Origin: Sipunculus nudus
Taxonomy: Eukaryota; Annelida; Sipuncula; Golfingiida; Sipunculidae
Assembly: GCA_026874595.1 (NCBI GenBank)
Contig: CM049311.1
Location: 76,088,453-76,152,452, forward strand
Reading direction: 5' to 3'
Length of the DNA: 64,000 nt
Shown: one piece after another, positions 29,858-41,905 of the stretch
Layout: the number at the start of each line of letters is the position of its first letter
Position numbering within the stretch: the stretch's first letter is position 1
The notes under the pieces: model-generated
What the model saw: only the letters and a program-made list of their open reading frames with translations
Database searches by the model: none
Told to the model about the DNA's origin: nothing
Made by a program: the position numbers and the translations under genes

Positions 29858-32800
29858 AACGGACTTCATCTAAATCCTCCGCAAATTTTAAGAATGTTAA
29901 ACTTTCAAGAGACCTACCTTGTCGCTTGGGGTAGCGCTTCTTGTGATGTTGGAATGATATCCATCTACAATGTAAATATGTAAATAACATGTTAATGTAG
30001 ATACCAACAGCAGACCTATTGTATACTACACATTCTGTAATGCAGAAAACATAAAAAGTTTTTATCTGATATTTATCTGAAGATTATTTATGGGCTCTAG
30101 AAAAAAATTATATTTATGTTCATATGTAATTAGCGTTAATCAGTGTTATGGCAAAACAATTTATAACGTGTATATTGTGGTGTTATAAATAAAGAAACTA
30201 ATGTTTCAGTAAGGTGAAAAATCTAAAGAATATATTATATGAGAATAAAAAATTGTGTTGTTTGTGCCAAAGATAAATATTTTAGAGAAACACTTTGTTG
30301 CTAAACGACCTAGGATAACCGTAGGTGATGTGGGAATATGTGCCCGCAACAGAGGCGTGTCAGTTTTGACATCAGTTGTTAACCAGACTTGTGTGGTTAA
30401 AGGGTTCCCCAAGGATAGATATTGTGTACCATGGACCTGTCTCGCCAACTGTTTGCCGTCTACATGCAAACAGTGCCGGTTCATAACATACTTACATATT
30501 ACTTACTAATGTAGCTAACAGTACATAATAAAGATCTTCACAATGGGGGAACGTGGTGTAGTTACCTGGTTTCTTGTATAGATAATGTGTACGAGGCACT
30601 TCCTTTCAGGTTTTTTGCTGTTCCTTTTGTTATTTAATGCGCACAAATGCACAGGCATACCAGATATCACTAACTAGTATGCAACTAACCGATACATCAC
30701 AAATATAATCATCTTGGGATAATGTGGTATAAGACTGGTGTGATTCAGAGTTTTCTCAAAATAGATTTACGTACCACTGGTTCTTAATATATGTTGTTTG
30801 CTATCTGCTAGAATGTATTGAACGCAAGTAGGTCAAACCTGAATCATTAAATGAACACAGAAATAATCAAATATTTATATATGTGAGCGCTGCACAATTT
30901 TAGTACAGACATTCTAGTCATGATATGTCGATTTTTATTCAACCTTCTTTAGAAGCTAAAGGAGAACCCTGCCCCGGCATTTCCTTAATATATTCCTAAT
31001 CAACTGCAGTGTCGTGTGCCAATGTAACATTTGTCTCCAGAATCTACCTCAATAAAAGGTTAGCATCTTTAACAAAGTTAACAGCGATGGACACTCCCTT
31101 AAACATAAATTTGACTTGAGGGAAGAAACGACTTTAAGCGATATTCATGTTCATCAAATAATGATACGTTTGTACAATGCAAATTGGATCAAAATTCAGT
31201 AACCTGCAGGCGGCTAATGAACAAAGTCTATAATTTACCTTTAGTTCCGCTTCCGGGTTTGAATGGTGACCGAAGCAGAGTCGCCTGCCCCCGCCGCAGG
31301 AAAAGTGAAATGGCGATAAAAAGGTGACTACACAATCGTCTGCTTTTGCTATGGAGAACGAATGTGAGAAGTTTGCCTAAATGCATCCATTGGTATCCGT
31401 TCTTAAACATTTGGTATAATATATGTGTGGAATACTTTTAAAGCGTGTTTGCCCTTTTTTCTAATGGTTCGCTTGTCATTGAAGACTTCAGATACAAAAA
31501 AGTCAGACTCCAATTTTCTGGAGATAATTTTTGTGATTTTGTCTTTACTAAAGACAATTATGATATTATTAGAGCATGTGGTACTACGTCACACTCATGC
31601 ATCGTCAGTGGCCACAATCCATTTATTACCTGACTACCCAAATACATGTAGAGATGACTTATATCCTCACACATGTAGAGACGACTAACTCACACACATG
31701 TAGAGATGATTAACCGACACACATGTGGTGCTGACTAACATGTAGAGCTGACTAACCCACTCTCATGTCGAGATGACTAACCAACACACGATACATGAAG
31801 AGATAACTAACCCTAACACATGTATAGAGCTGTGTCACATTTGTACATACAAGTCAGCATCATTTTTAACATTTATTAAACCTGTCATAAGTCTGGTTGC
31901 TTCAAGTGGAGGTCGTTTGAGTCCAATTCCTTTATAATCTACATAACCTTTTAACTTGAAAATTACAACTGATGATTATGACTTCTGGGTAAAAACTAGC
32001 CCCGGAACATAAAAAAAAACAACATAAATCCAGAAATCTTTATAATAACCGACATTATTACTGTCCTATTGTTACCCTCGCCCTCATTCAATAAACAGTG
32101 CCACCGACCTATATGATAGTATATCCTTTAAATTAAAGAAATAATAGATGAGAAACTGAAAGATGAAAATGAGACTGAAAGGTAAGAGGAAAGTGTTAAT
32201 GAATGGAGAAAACCCAAGCAAGTTCACTCGTTAATAACCTGAAAACGCATGCCTGGACAACAGATCGGGTACATTTCATGACCTTGGAATATGCAGGAGA
32301 GGTCAAAAAGATAAATGTTCAATAAACAAAATCTGACAGGTTCCAGATATACAGTGATAAAGTCAGGGGGCCAAAATCTGTACTGTGCAAAAATAGGGGT
32401 GTACCTTACAGCCTCATTTATAAAATTTTAAACCCTTTACATGTTTAGAAGATCCACCCTAGAGATTGGAAAGTAATATTGGCAGTCTCAATACACTTGC
32501 AAAAGTACTTTTAGTATTGCTTTTGTTTCGGAAGGTTGAGTAATTTTATGACTTTTTTGCTACCTACTTCTGAACCGTTTTTAATTCACAGCTGCTACTA
32601 GCTTGTATATATTTTCACAAATATGGTACCATTGATTAGCTAAGAACTAGAGCTCTGACAGCTGTAAGAATTTTTTAGACAATGCTTATATGTTAGCGAT
32701 TTTGAGCCCTATAACTTACCCCCACCCCCTATATTTTCCAAATTTCTAGAAAAAGTTTCCTATGTACGTACATTTGTTACAGCTTATGATTAATTTAAGA

Positions 32801-33661
32801 TAATAATGCAATGACCACTGGATTTTCTATCAAATTCATGTCTATTCTTACTGAAATCTTCCTGTTTTCTTCAATTTTGCTTGAAATAAAATTACCATTG
32901 ATCTTGCATTATTTTTTCTCTTTAATGGTTATCATTTTTTATCAAATGATAAACTAGATCCAAAATCAATGTTTAATCAATTTAAGGTCAATTCGTGCTA
33001 CCCATATTAAGAATTCATTTAATAAGAAATGTTAAAAATGAATAGGCCAATAACCCAAAATGGACCATCCAATGCGAAGGTTTACACCTCTTGGTAAATA
33101 TTGTAAGAGAGGGTTGCCTTGATTTTATTCCAACTTCATTTTTATGATCCATTGCAAAATATTGAAAAGCTGAAAGTAAACTGTGCGAGAGGGACAAAAA
33201 TGACGATGACGTGCAGAAGGGAAGAATTCTGTTAAAGGAAACTTAAAAATATTTTGATAAATTACAGAGATGCTCTAAAGAGTTCAGGACATTGTTAAAG
33301 ATATGATCCGACTGACATTTATTTTTGCACGGTGTAAAAGATGTCGATAAAGGTGTTGATGAGATAATATATTTATCACTCAATCCAAACCAGCTTTCTG
33401 TCTGACAACAATTGTTATTTGTTGTTTTTAATGAGTGTATGTTTCCAAACCACAATAAAATTAAAACAAAAATCCAGGTAAAGCCACTGACCTGCTGCCA
33501 AAGATGAATCTATCCAAGACCAAGGATTATTTGATCTGATCATCAGCTCTTTATTATTTTGTACTACCGATAAATATGATGATGCAATATTATTCTGAAA
33601 GCAGGGCTGCAAAATTCTTTAAAGCATTTCATGACGGGAACACTTGTTCAAGTGCGGCCCA

Positions 33662-33735
<74 letters not shown>

Positions 33736-36130
33736 AGCAATGCAAAGTATTTATTTAACAACCCTGGGCACAAAGGAGACGTTACTTCCGACATGTTTCG
33801 TATCATGTTTCTATACCTAATACCCATAGAATATATATTCCTGTGGCCTGTGTTCTTTCAAGGAGAATCACTTAACATCTGATTGAATGTTTGACCAGAA
33901 TATTTTTGATCTGGTAGATATGATTTGTGCCCTGCCGATGATTTTTATACGTATTATGCATACACGTATATATGATACCAAACTTCTGTATTCATGTGAC
34001 TCGCTTCTGCGACCGAGGTGGTTATGTTTTCAGCTCTGAATGATTATCGCTTGCTTGAATATATTGTTCAGCAGACTAAAGTTATGTATCTTTTTACTGT
34101 CTGTTTTCTTATCTGTACACACTCCACAGATATTATTCAAATGTAAATATCAGTTAACCCTAGAAGCCAATTATTTTCAAGCAGGTTCATCTGGGATGTA
34201 TATCACTGAAAACCAGGTTAGCGTTCGGCTTCGGTTTCTCTACTTAGTATCTTCATCATCTGGACCATGCATAAAACAGAATGAACTGATTTTCACGAAA
34301 CTTTGTGGAGTGCCGGCCATGAAATATTTAAAAAAAAATCATTGAATATTGGTGCAAAAAAAAGTGCAATACGGATCAAGTGGGTTGTTTTGCAGTGGAA
34401 GAGGTTTGCATTCTAATGAGTGCCTTCTAGGTAAAGAATCTAAATATCTGTTACATTTTCTACAACTAGATTTAATTGAACTTGAGGCGATGTGCACATA
34501 TATTTAACTTATACCATATATATAAGGAGACACATAATGTGTCCCCACATGCATACTGTATCATGATAGAGAAATAAACCCTCATTTAGTTTACGACATA
34601 TTATTGAATTTACATACACCTAGCTGGCTGCAGTAAAAAATTATCTAGAACTTATCAATGGAATTGTATGTTGTCTCCAAGTTAAAAGATATTCTAAGAT
34701 TACTTTATTTTTTAATTGGTCCTGAATTAAATATAAGATGAGTCTTAAAACACAGCAAAATCGGTGTTCGTTATTAACCAATAAGCTCCCACATCAATTA
34801 CCCAACCAAATAAATGTACATAATAATTCAGTCAGTCTCTCCATTCTTTTGAGGGAATTTAAACTAGAGACCCATACAAGCATTTTCATACAAATTATCC
34901 TTTGTATATATTTTGATGATACCATCGTTTTAAATATGGTCCTTTTCAAAGGTAACCTACAGCACCATAGGAGAAAAAGGGTGTGTGTGGAAGAATTGTG
35001 TCTGGTGACTAATCCACTGATGATAAAACATCTTTCTGAAAAACATATGTTTCATTGACAACAGCCATTTATAAATGGCAATGAGATGAACATTGTTATG
35101 GCTAAATACGTTAACTTTTCTACCTGAGCTCTTTTTAATGTAAAATAGTACATACTGCAACATTGTGATTTTCTGGCTTTATTTTTGGTTGTAGATATAT
35201 GTAGGGCTTCAATTTTGTATGGTGTCAATACTGAATTCCTGTTTTGTTGGCTACCTTCTAAATAAGGGGAAGGGGTACATAAAGAATACTCTTAAAACTG
35301 AATAGCTCTTGCTTTATTAGTTCAGGTGAAGTCATGTAAGAGACACTATGAACTCATTCATTGGATGGTTTTAGCACATCTACGTTCTGATATAGTTGTA
35401 TTTAAATCAACCTAGAAAGGTAAGCTGACCTTGGTAGAATGATTTTGATTTGTCGATTATTTATTTTTATGCTTACATATGTAAGAGTTTTTATATGAGT
35501 ATATTTTTAAGTAAAGTGCCATGTTGTCTGCTGTTTCCTGTTTTAGTGATCATTTTCATAAATAAGGGGGTAGGGGTACAAAAGACATTGCTACATATCT
35601 GTCTTACACCTTAGCAACTTTTGCATGTTACTTCAAGAAAGAGGAATAATCATATAAAGTTTTAATGTTTTAACAAGGTCTTTGTGTAAAAGCATACAGA
35701 AACTGTGTTCATTTATGTGAGGTTGCTCAAAGAAATTTGGTTGTATTTTGGTTCTTGTAAGCCATAATTTTTCATATATATGAATGAAGTCTTTTCTTAA
35801 ATCAACTTTGTGTGTCTTATTATGTTGTACATATAAATACCTACATTTAAAGATATAACTTACTGTTTTAGTCCATTAGGGGACTGAGGGAGCCAAAATT
35901 GGCTAATCGCACAAAAATGTATACAGCTAGTACAATAAATGCTCCCTGCAATGTTGTGCAAGAGTGACCTGATTGCCAACATTGGTTTTCTGATTCCCAA
36001 GATGTCTACCTCCACGAAAAATAAAGTAAAAATTTTATATCAGCCCGGGCAATTTGTTTTCAAAATTACTTGCTTTGGCCCCCTGACTACGAGTTGTGGT
36101 TCTCAATTTCTAATCACGTTTTGATCTCTC

Positions 36131-36178
<48 letters not shown>

Positions 36179-37391
36179 GTGTTTTACACCCTATCCTTTC
36201 AGTGCGTATTTGATAAAAAGACATATAATATCGATAGATGGGTACGGAATGGATACGATTCTTGCATGTTGGCTCCGACAAGAATTGAGAAAGTAGAAGA
36301 CTGTAATCGTCATGATTATTAATACGATATTCATAGACTAAAATACAGAAAACCGAATAAGCTTTTATGATATTTTAATCTAGCAGGTATGTCACACAGA
36401 AAACACTGAATCGGAAACCGCGTCTATCAATGCATTCCCACATGGCGGGACGGTGACGGCCACATCAAGGAGTCTCTGGATTCTCCATAATCCTGGCTAT
36501 TACATTGCTACCGAACGCGATTATCTAGATAACGTTTGGTCACACTTTCATAAATATATCGATATCCCTTCTCGATATGATATATACAATAACCGGGCAA
36601 CCCACCGAGTCCCGGTGGATCAAACTAATTTACATCTCTGTTTATAGTCTATCGATGGCTGACTGGGCGCCGTTTTCTGGATAAACAATATTGGTTTTTC
36701 TTATTATAGGTAATTCTGTAGAAAAAGAAAACGGTATAGCCGAGGCTCAGACTCGGTAATCAAATCAACGTTTTACCATAGGTGCAGACTGACACGACTT
36801 TATAATGTTTTGCATTGAAATGTTTTCTAAAGTGACAGTTATATAATGAGCATTGGAATCTGATGGATGTCATGACGCCAAGGCCCGGGCTTATTATTTA
36901 TTATCAATATTTATAATGGCCTATGGGTAAACAAGAGACACATGTTCGTAACAATGTACATGCCTTGTAACATTTAAGTCATATAGTTGATGTGTTGAAT
37001 ATATATACATGTATATGTGTATTTATATCATATGTATACTACTGATATGTTCACTGCTTCCAAGACCCTATTACAAATCAGTTCAATATGCTAATTGAGC
37101 ATCCTGGTATATATCTTTGTATTATATATAAAAATTATTACCCCCTTGCCCTGTTATGTTCCAGTATCGCAAGTGTACCCCGACCAATCCTATTGTGCCC
37201 CCGAGGACAATAGGATCAGTCTTTCTCATCCCCCCCCCCGGCACGAATCGCACAAAGCATAATCTCGTAATCTCGTAAGTCTCGGCTTTTCAAACCACGC
37301 CGTTAGCTTCATTCTAACCACATACACCTGATGATCGGGTCGCATCCCGTGAAACGACTGTTGTGAATTAACAGTGTTGTTTTTCTTCAGA

Positions 37392-37444
<53 letters not shown>

Positions 37445-37862
37445 TAATTCAAATACTCTTTTGACATAAGCTTCAATATAAATTAAAACAGAGATGCAGT
37501 CCTTATCAACTAAATATTATATATATAAAAAATATATGTTGTTATATTATAATTAAAAATGGATTTGCCTTTTCACAAACTCATACATATTATTGATACA
37601 ATATTATATGTACAAAACCCAGGGAAAAAACGCTAAGAATGGGATTCATATATATATATTTATATTTATATATAAATGTATATATATTATCAATATAATA
37701 CATTAAGGTTCAATACATCACAGTGAAAGTGCTCTACCGTACGGGGAGCATTAATAATTGATCATGATATCAAGGTAACTATACACATAGTATTATATTA
37801 TATATATATATATATACATATATATATTATATATATTAGCCTATAGTTATAATATTAGTAAA

Positions 37863-37898
<36 letters not shown>

Positions 37899-39482
37899 TA
37901 TACATTAATAATTTAATATGAAGGGATTCAGTCCCAATTGATAATAAATGATTAAAAACAACCTTAACTTCCTTAAGTCACAACGTCCCTGTGTCTGAAT
38001 TCAATCCATAATAATATATATGTTGTATAAAAAAATAGCTCTAAATCTTTCAAAAGCTTTCTGCACCGCCGGAAGTTTAAATAAACTAGTCCTGCAAAAA
38101 TATATACACATGATACTTGATATTAACATGCATGCACACTGCGAGTCGGCCCCGCAATGAAAAGATGCAGAACCACTCAGGGTCCAAAATGCACGGTATA
38201 CATACTCACCATACGAGGATGCCAGGGGCGTCAATATAGGGGGGATATACCCCCCACTTTTTGGCAAGGGGGGGAGATGGTCAATGTTATCACTCCCCCC
38301 CACCCCCCACTTTTCAGAGAATAATATTTATATATTTCAAATGAAATATATAAATAAACAGAATTATAGGCTTTGGTTCCATTTATAAGTTTTCTATGAA
38401 ATATTAATATCTTAATGGTTTAGAATTAATATATACCTTATTTTTTAAAACCTTATACTTAAATGATAATTATATTTGATATGTCACACGGACGATAAAA
38501 GGCATATATATATATACATATATATATATATATGTGTGTGTGTGTATAAACATGTCTGGTTTATTCCAATTTTGACTACCCTCCACGCCTGTCATCCCCC
38601 CCCCCCCCACCTTTGCCAGTCATCCCCCCCCCCCCCCACCCTTGAAGATAAATTGACGCCACTGGAGGATGCAAACATACGGTGGCTGATACAGGACACA
38701 GAAAAAAATATATATACTGCATTGCTCCACATGCTCTAACGAATATCAACTAGTGATCTTTCAATAACTCTATTACATGTTTTTATCTGTATGTGAACAC
38801 TTGCTCAAGTGCCTTGTGTACAAGTAGCCTGCAGATAAAATGTTTATACGTCAAAGTGGCGTTATAAGACCCATTCCCAGCTAGGGTTTCATTTATTTTT
38901 TTTGCTTCCTAAATTTTTTTTTTTTTGCTTTCTAAATTTTTTTTTTTGCTTCCTAAATTTTTTTTTTTGCTTCCTAAAAAAATTTTTTTGGCTTCCTAAA
39001 ATTTTTTTTTTGCTTCCTCAATTTTTTTTGTTTCTTAAATTTTTTTTTTTTGCTTCCTAATTTTTTTTTTGCTTCCTAAATTTTTTTTTGGGGGGGGCTT
39101 CTTAATTTTTTTTTTTTTTGGCGAAAATCTATGTCGAGTACGGAGTCCGGGAGACGACATGGTGAAAAATATTGATTAATTCGTGCGCACGAATTACTCG
39201 GTGTGAAAAAATAAATTTCCAAGGTAGAAAAATATTTATTAATTCGTGCGCACGAATTATTAATCCGTGCGCACGAATTACTAATCGTGTAAAAAATATA
39301 TTTGCAAATGGGGAAATATTTATTTCAATAGGATAACAAAGTAGCCGATAAGGCTAATGTAACTGCTCTCCTGCATCTAAATTAAAAGAAAGTGAAAAAT
39401 TAACATGAATATATATATGTATATATAAATGATCAGATTTGAAAAGTGTACATATATTCACACACGATAAGATATGTATATT

Positions 39483-39546
<64 letters not shown>

Positions 39547-41847
39547 CATAATATACGTTAATACAGATAGACATTCCACATACACTGATATTTATACATA
39601 TATTATTACTGGTAGGCGTAATACAATAAAAATAAACGTCTCAGTCCATATCGAGCATATCAATTAGATTATAACCATCAGTCTTTCCAACTGAAAATAG
39701 GTATTGATTTAGTAACTGGCACCTAGTCGTAACCGAGTATGGATAATTTCATGTTGACGATGTTTGTCGCAATAATAACTGTATATTTCTGGAGAGGCAG
39801 GGTTTAAATTGTCACGAACATTTTCCTTAAAGGAATCGATTGAAGTAGACTGAATTATAGGAAACTGTTCAAAAGTTTGCAGGCTATTGAAAGGAAAGAA
39901 AAGAAAATTGAAAGGAAAGAAAAGCGACAGTCTTTCCGTGTGAACCTCGGTATCTTTAGCAAATGCGATTTGCGCGGACTGTATAGGGCTGAGCATGAGA
40001 CAGAGTTTGAATTAATATATAAGCAGATAATCTGGAGCTAGTCCGTTAATCATTTCATAAAATGTGGATTGTATAGCCAGCTCTCTTCTTATTTTTATAC
40101 TTGACCCTTATAGCTCGTTTACCATAGCTCCAGTGCTAGATGTCGAGAGCGCTCCAGCACATGTTAAACATGCTTTCCGTTGTATACTCTCCAGCTGGTA
40201 TGACTGTCTGACAGAACAATTGTTAAATATTAAAGCACCACACTCCAGTACTAAACGTATTAATGATTTGTACATACGATCTAAAACTTTCATAGAGAAA
40301 TGGAATTTATAATATTTTTAAAATTTCCAAAAGCTTATTTGCTTTCAAACATATCATGTTTATGTGTTCATGTCAGAAAAGCGAATTCCAAATATGACAT
40401 GAGAAGTTCTGTGAAGTTCATTTCACCTAGTTTATGTGTTATTTGCAATTTAGCATCACCGTCAATGGCGGTTGAGAACTGTAACTGTAGTTACTTTGTG
40501 AAGCAAAATAACTGTTAAAAATTTCAGCCTGATCGGCTTTGTCTATAATAATGTGCCCGTTATGCCCCAACGATTATAAGGTTCGTTGTTGTTTTGTTTT
40601 ACCAGAGAAAGCCTTACTTAGAAATTTTCCACCATGCACGGCAACTGGGTCTGTGAGTTTTATATTTATATTCTTTAAGAATCGCTTAAAGCCCTTTCTA
40701 TTTTCAATATACAGAGTTCCAAATTTTTCCAAGGTGGGAAGTCATGGAATTGTCGGAAGGCGCTGGGCTCCATTTTGACAACCGTGTGTGCCCGCTGAAA
40801 ATGCCAGCCTGTGCCTAGACAGAGTCGATGTGTGCTTGCTTCTCATTGGCTAGTAATTCGTGCGCACGAATTAATTATTCGTGCGCACGAATTAATAGCC
40901 AATGAGCATTGAGCCAGCAACATAAAAGAGCTGTTCTCATTTGTCACTAATTCGTGCGCACTGATTAGTAATTCGTGCGCACGGATTAGTAATTCGTGGC
41001 CACGAATTAGTAATTCGTGCGCACGGATTAGTAATTCGTGCGCACGGATTAATAAATATTTTTTCCACCTTGGAAACATATTTTTCACACCTAGTTATTC
41101 GTGCGCACGGATATGTAATTCGTGGCCACGAATTACTAATCCGTGCGCACGAATTAATAAATATTTTTCACCATGTCGTCTCCCGGGCTCCTTAGGAGAT
41201 CTCGAGATCTCGAGATAAATATTTTTTTTTCTGTGTCCTAAATCAGCCACCGTACAAACACGATGACAGTCTGTCAAAACAGAAATATTACAGTGAAACT
41301 TTGTTAAGTCCCTGTTTTTGATGCACTAGGTAATAGTTTGTTACCTGTCTCCGGTGAATAAAGCCTAACCTTGGTTTCCAAGCACGAGCTTGCCATGGAC
41401 GCGTTCACCCTAAATCAGGTCATGCCAACATGCACTGTTCGTGCGCAGGCAGAGTTGTTGACTTGAGCCCGCTTGAGCGCGCTCGCTCGATAAATGAAGC
41501 TCCCTTTCAACCGCAAATTTTGTACATAACCTCATTGATTGTGTAGTATCAATAAAGATTTCGCGCCAAGATTTTTGAAGAAATAAATTCAAACTACAGC
41601 AGACAGTGTAGCGATATCCGGACATATCTGAGAATACAGTGTTTCATATACACGTTTTGTTAATGATTTGTGTCTTCTCTGTATCAATGTTACTTGTCAA
41701 TAATTAAAAAAAAAAGAAAAGAAAAAGAGAACGGTGTTACCATTACACATATCCTGTAAGATTAAATGAACATTTCATAGTTAACGACGGGGGCGAAGCC
41801 AATGTGATATCCAGAAGGGCCACCCCATCCCTTTGCATGTAATATTG

Positions 41848-41905
<58 letters not shown>

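Larger units (their letters stand above)
24252..29917. other. Intron between exons 6 and 5
   Basis: Holds AT microsatellites near 25403-25445, 26509-26534 and 29795-29854. A roughly 40-bp motif, ttttgccctaaaatctaagg with its flank, occurs at about 26429 and 26738, marking a local duplication. No gene seen on either strand. Confidence 0.6.
39142..41191. mobile_element. Inverted-arm (foldback-type) element with palindrome arrays
   Basis: The left arm (39142 to about 39290) and right arm (ending 41191) are inverted copies. The left begins ggagtccgggagacgacatg; the right, read from the other strand, begins ggagcccgggagacgacatg, and both continue with tggtgaaaaatatt and a palindrome. Each arm carries copies of TTCGTGCGCACGAA, three in the left and ten (intact or one-sided variants) in the right region. 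The interior holds a decayed LINE but no transposase. Long inverted arms made of subterminal repeats fit foldback elements or other non-autonomous TIR transposons. The exact ends and target duplication are unclear. Confidence 0.6.

Noticed and set aside
31240-31285. Possible exon with acceptor gcgggggcag and donor gtaaat
   Set aside because: Inserted between exons 4 and 5 it introduces an in-frame TAA; exons 4 and 5 join cleanly without it. It could only be a frame-breaking alternative exon.
39178-41157. CRISPR-like array
   Set aside because: The units are palindromes with short, repetitive spacers in a eukaryotic intron, with no cas genes.
40843-41277. Open frames with repeated [14 protein letters not shown]-like peptide
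   Set aside because: They are translations of the palindrome array, not a repeat protein.
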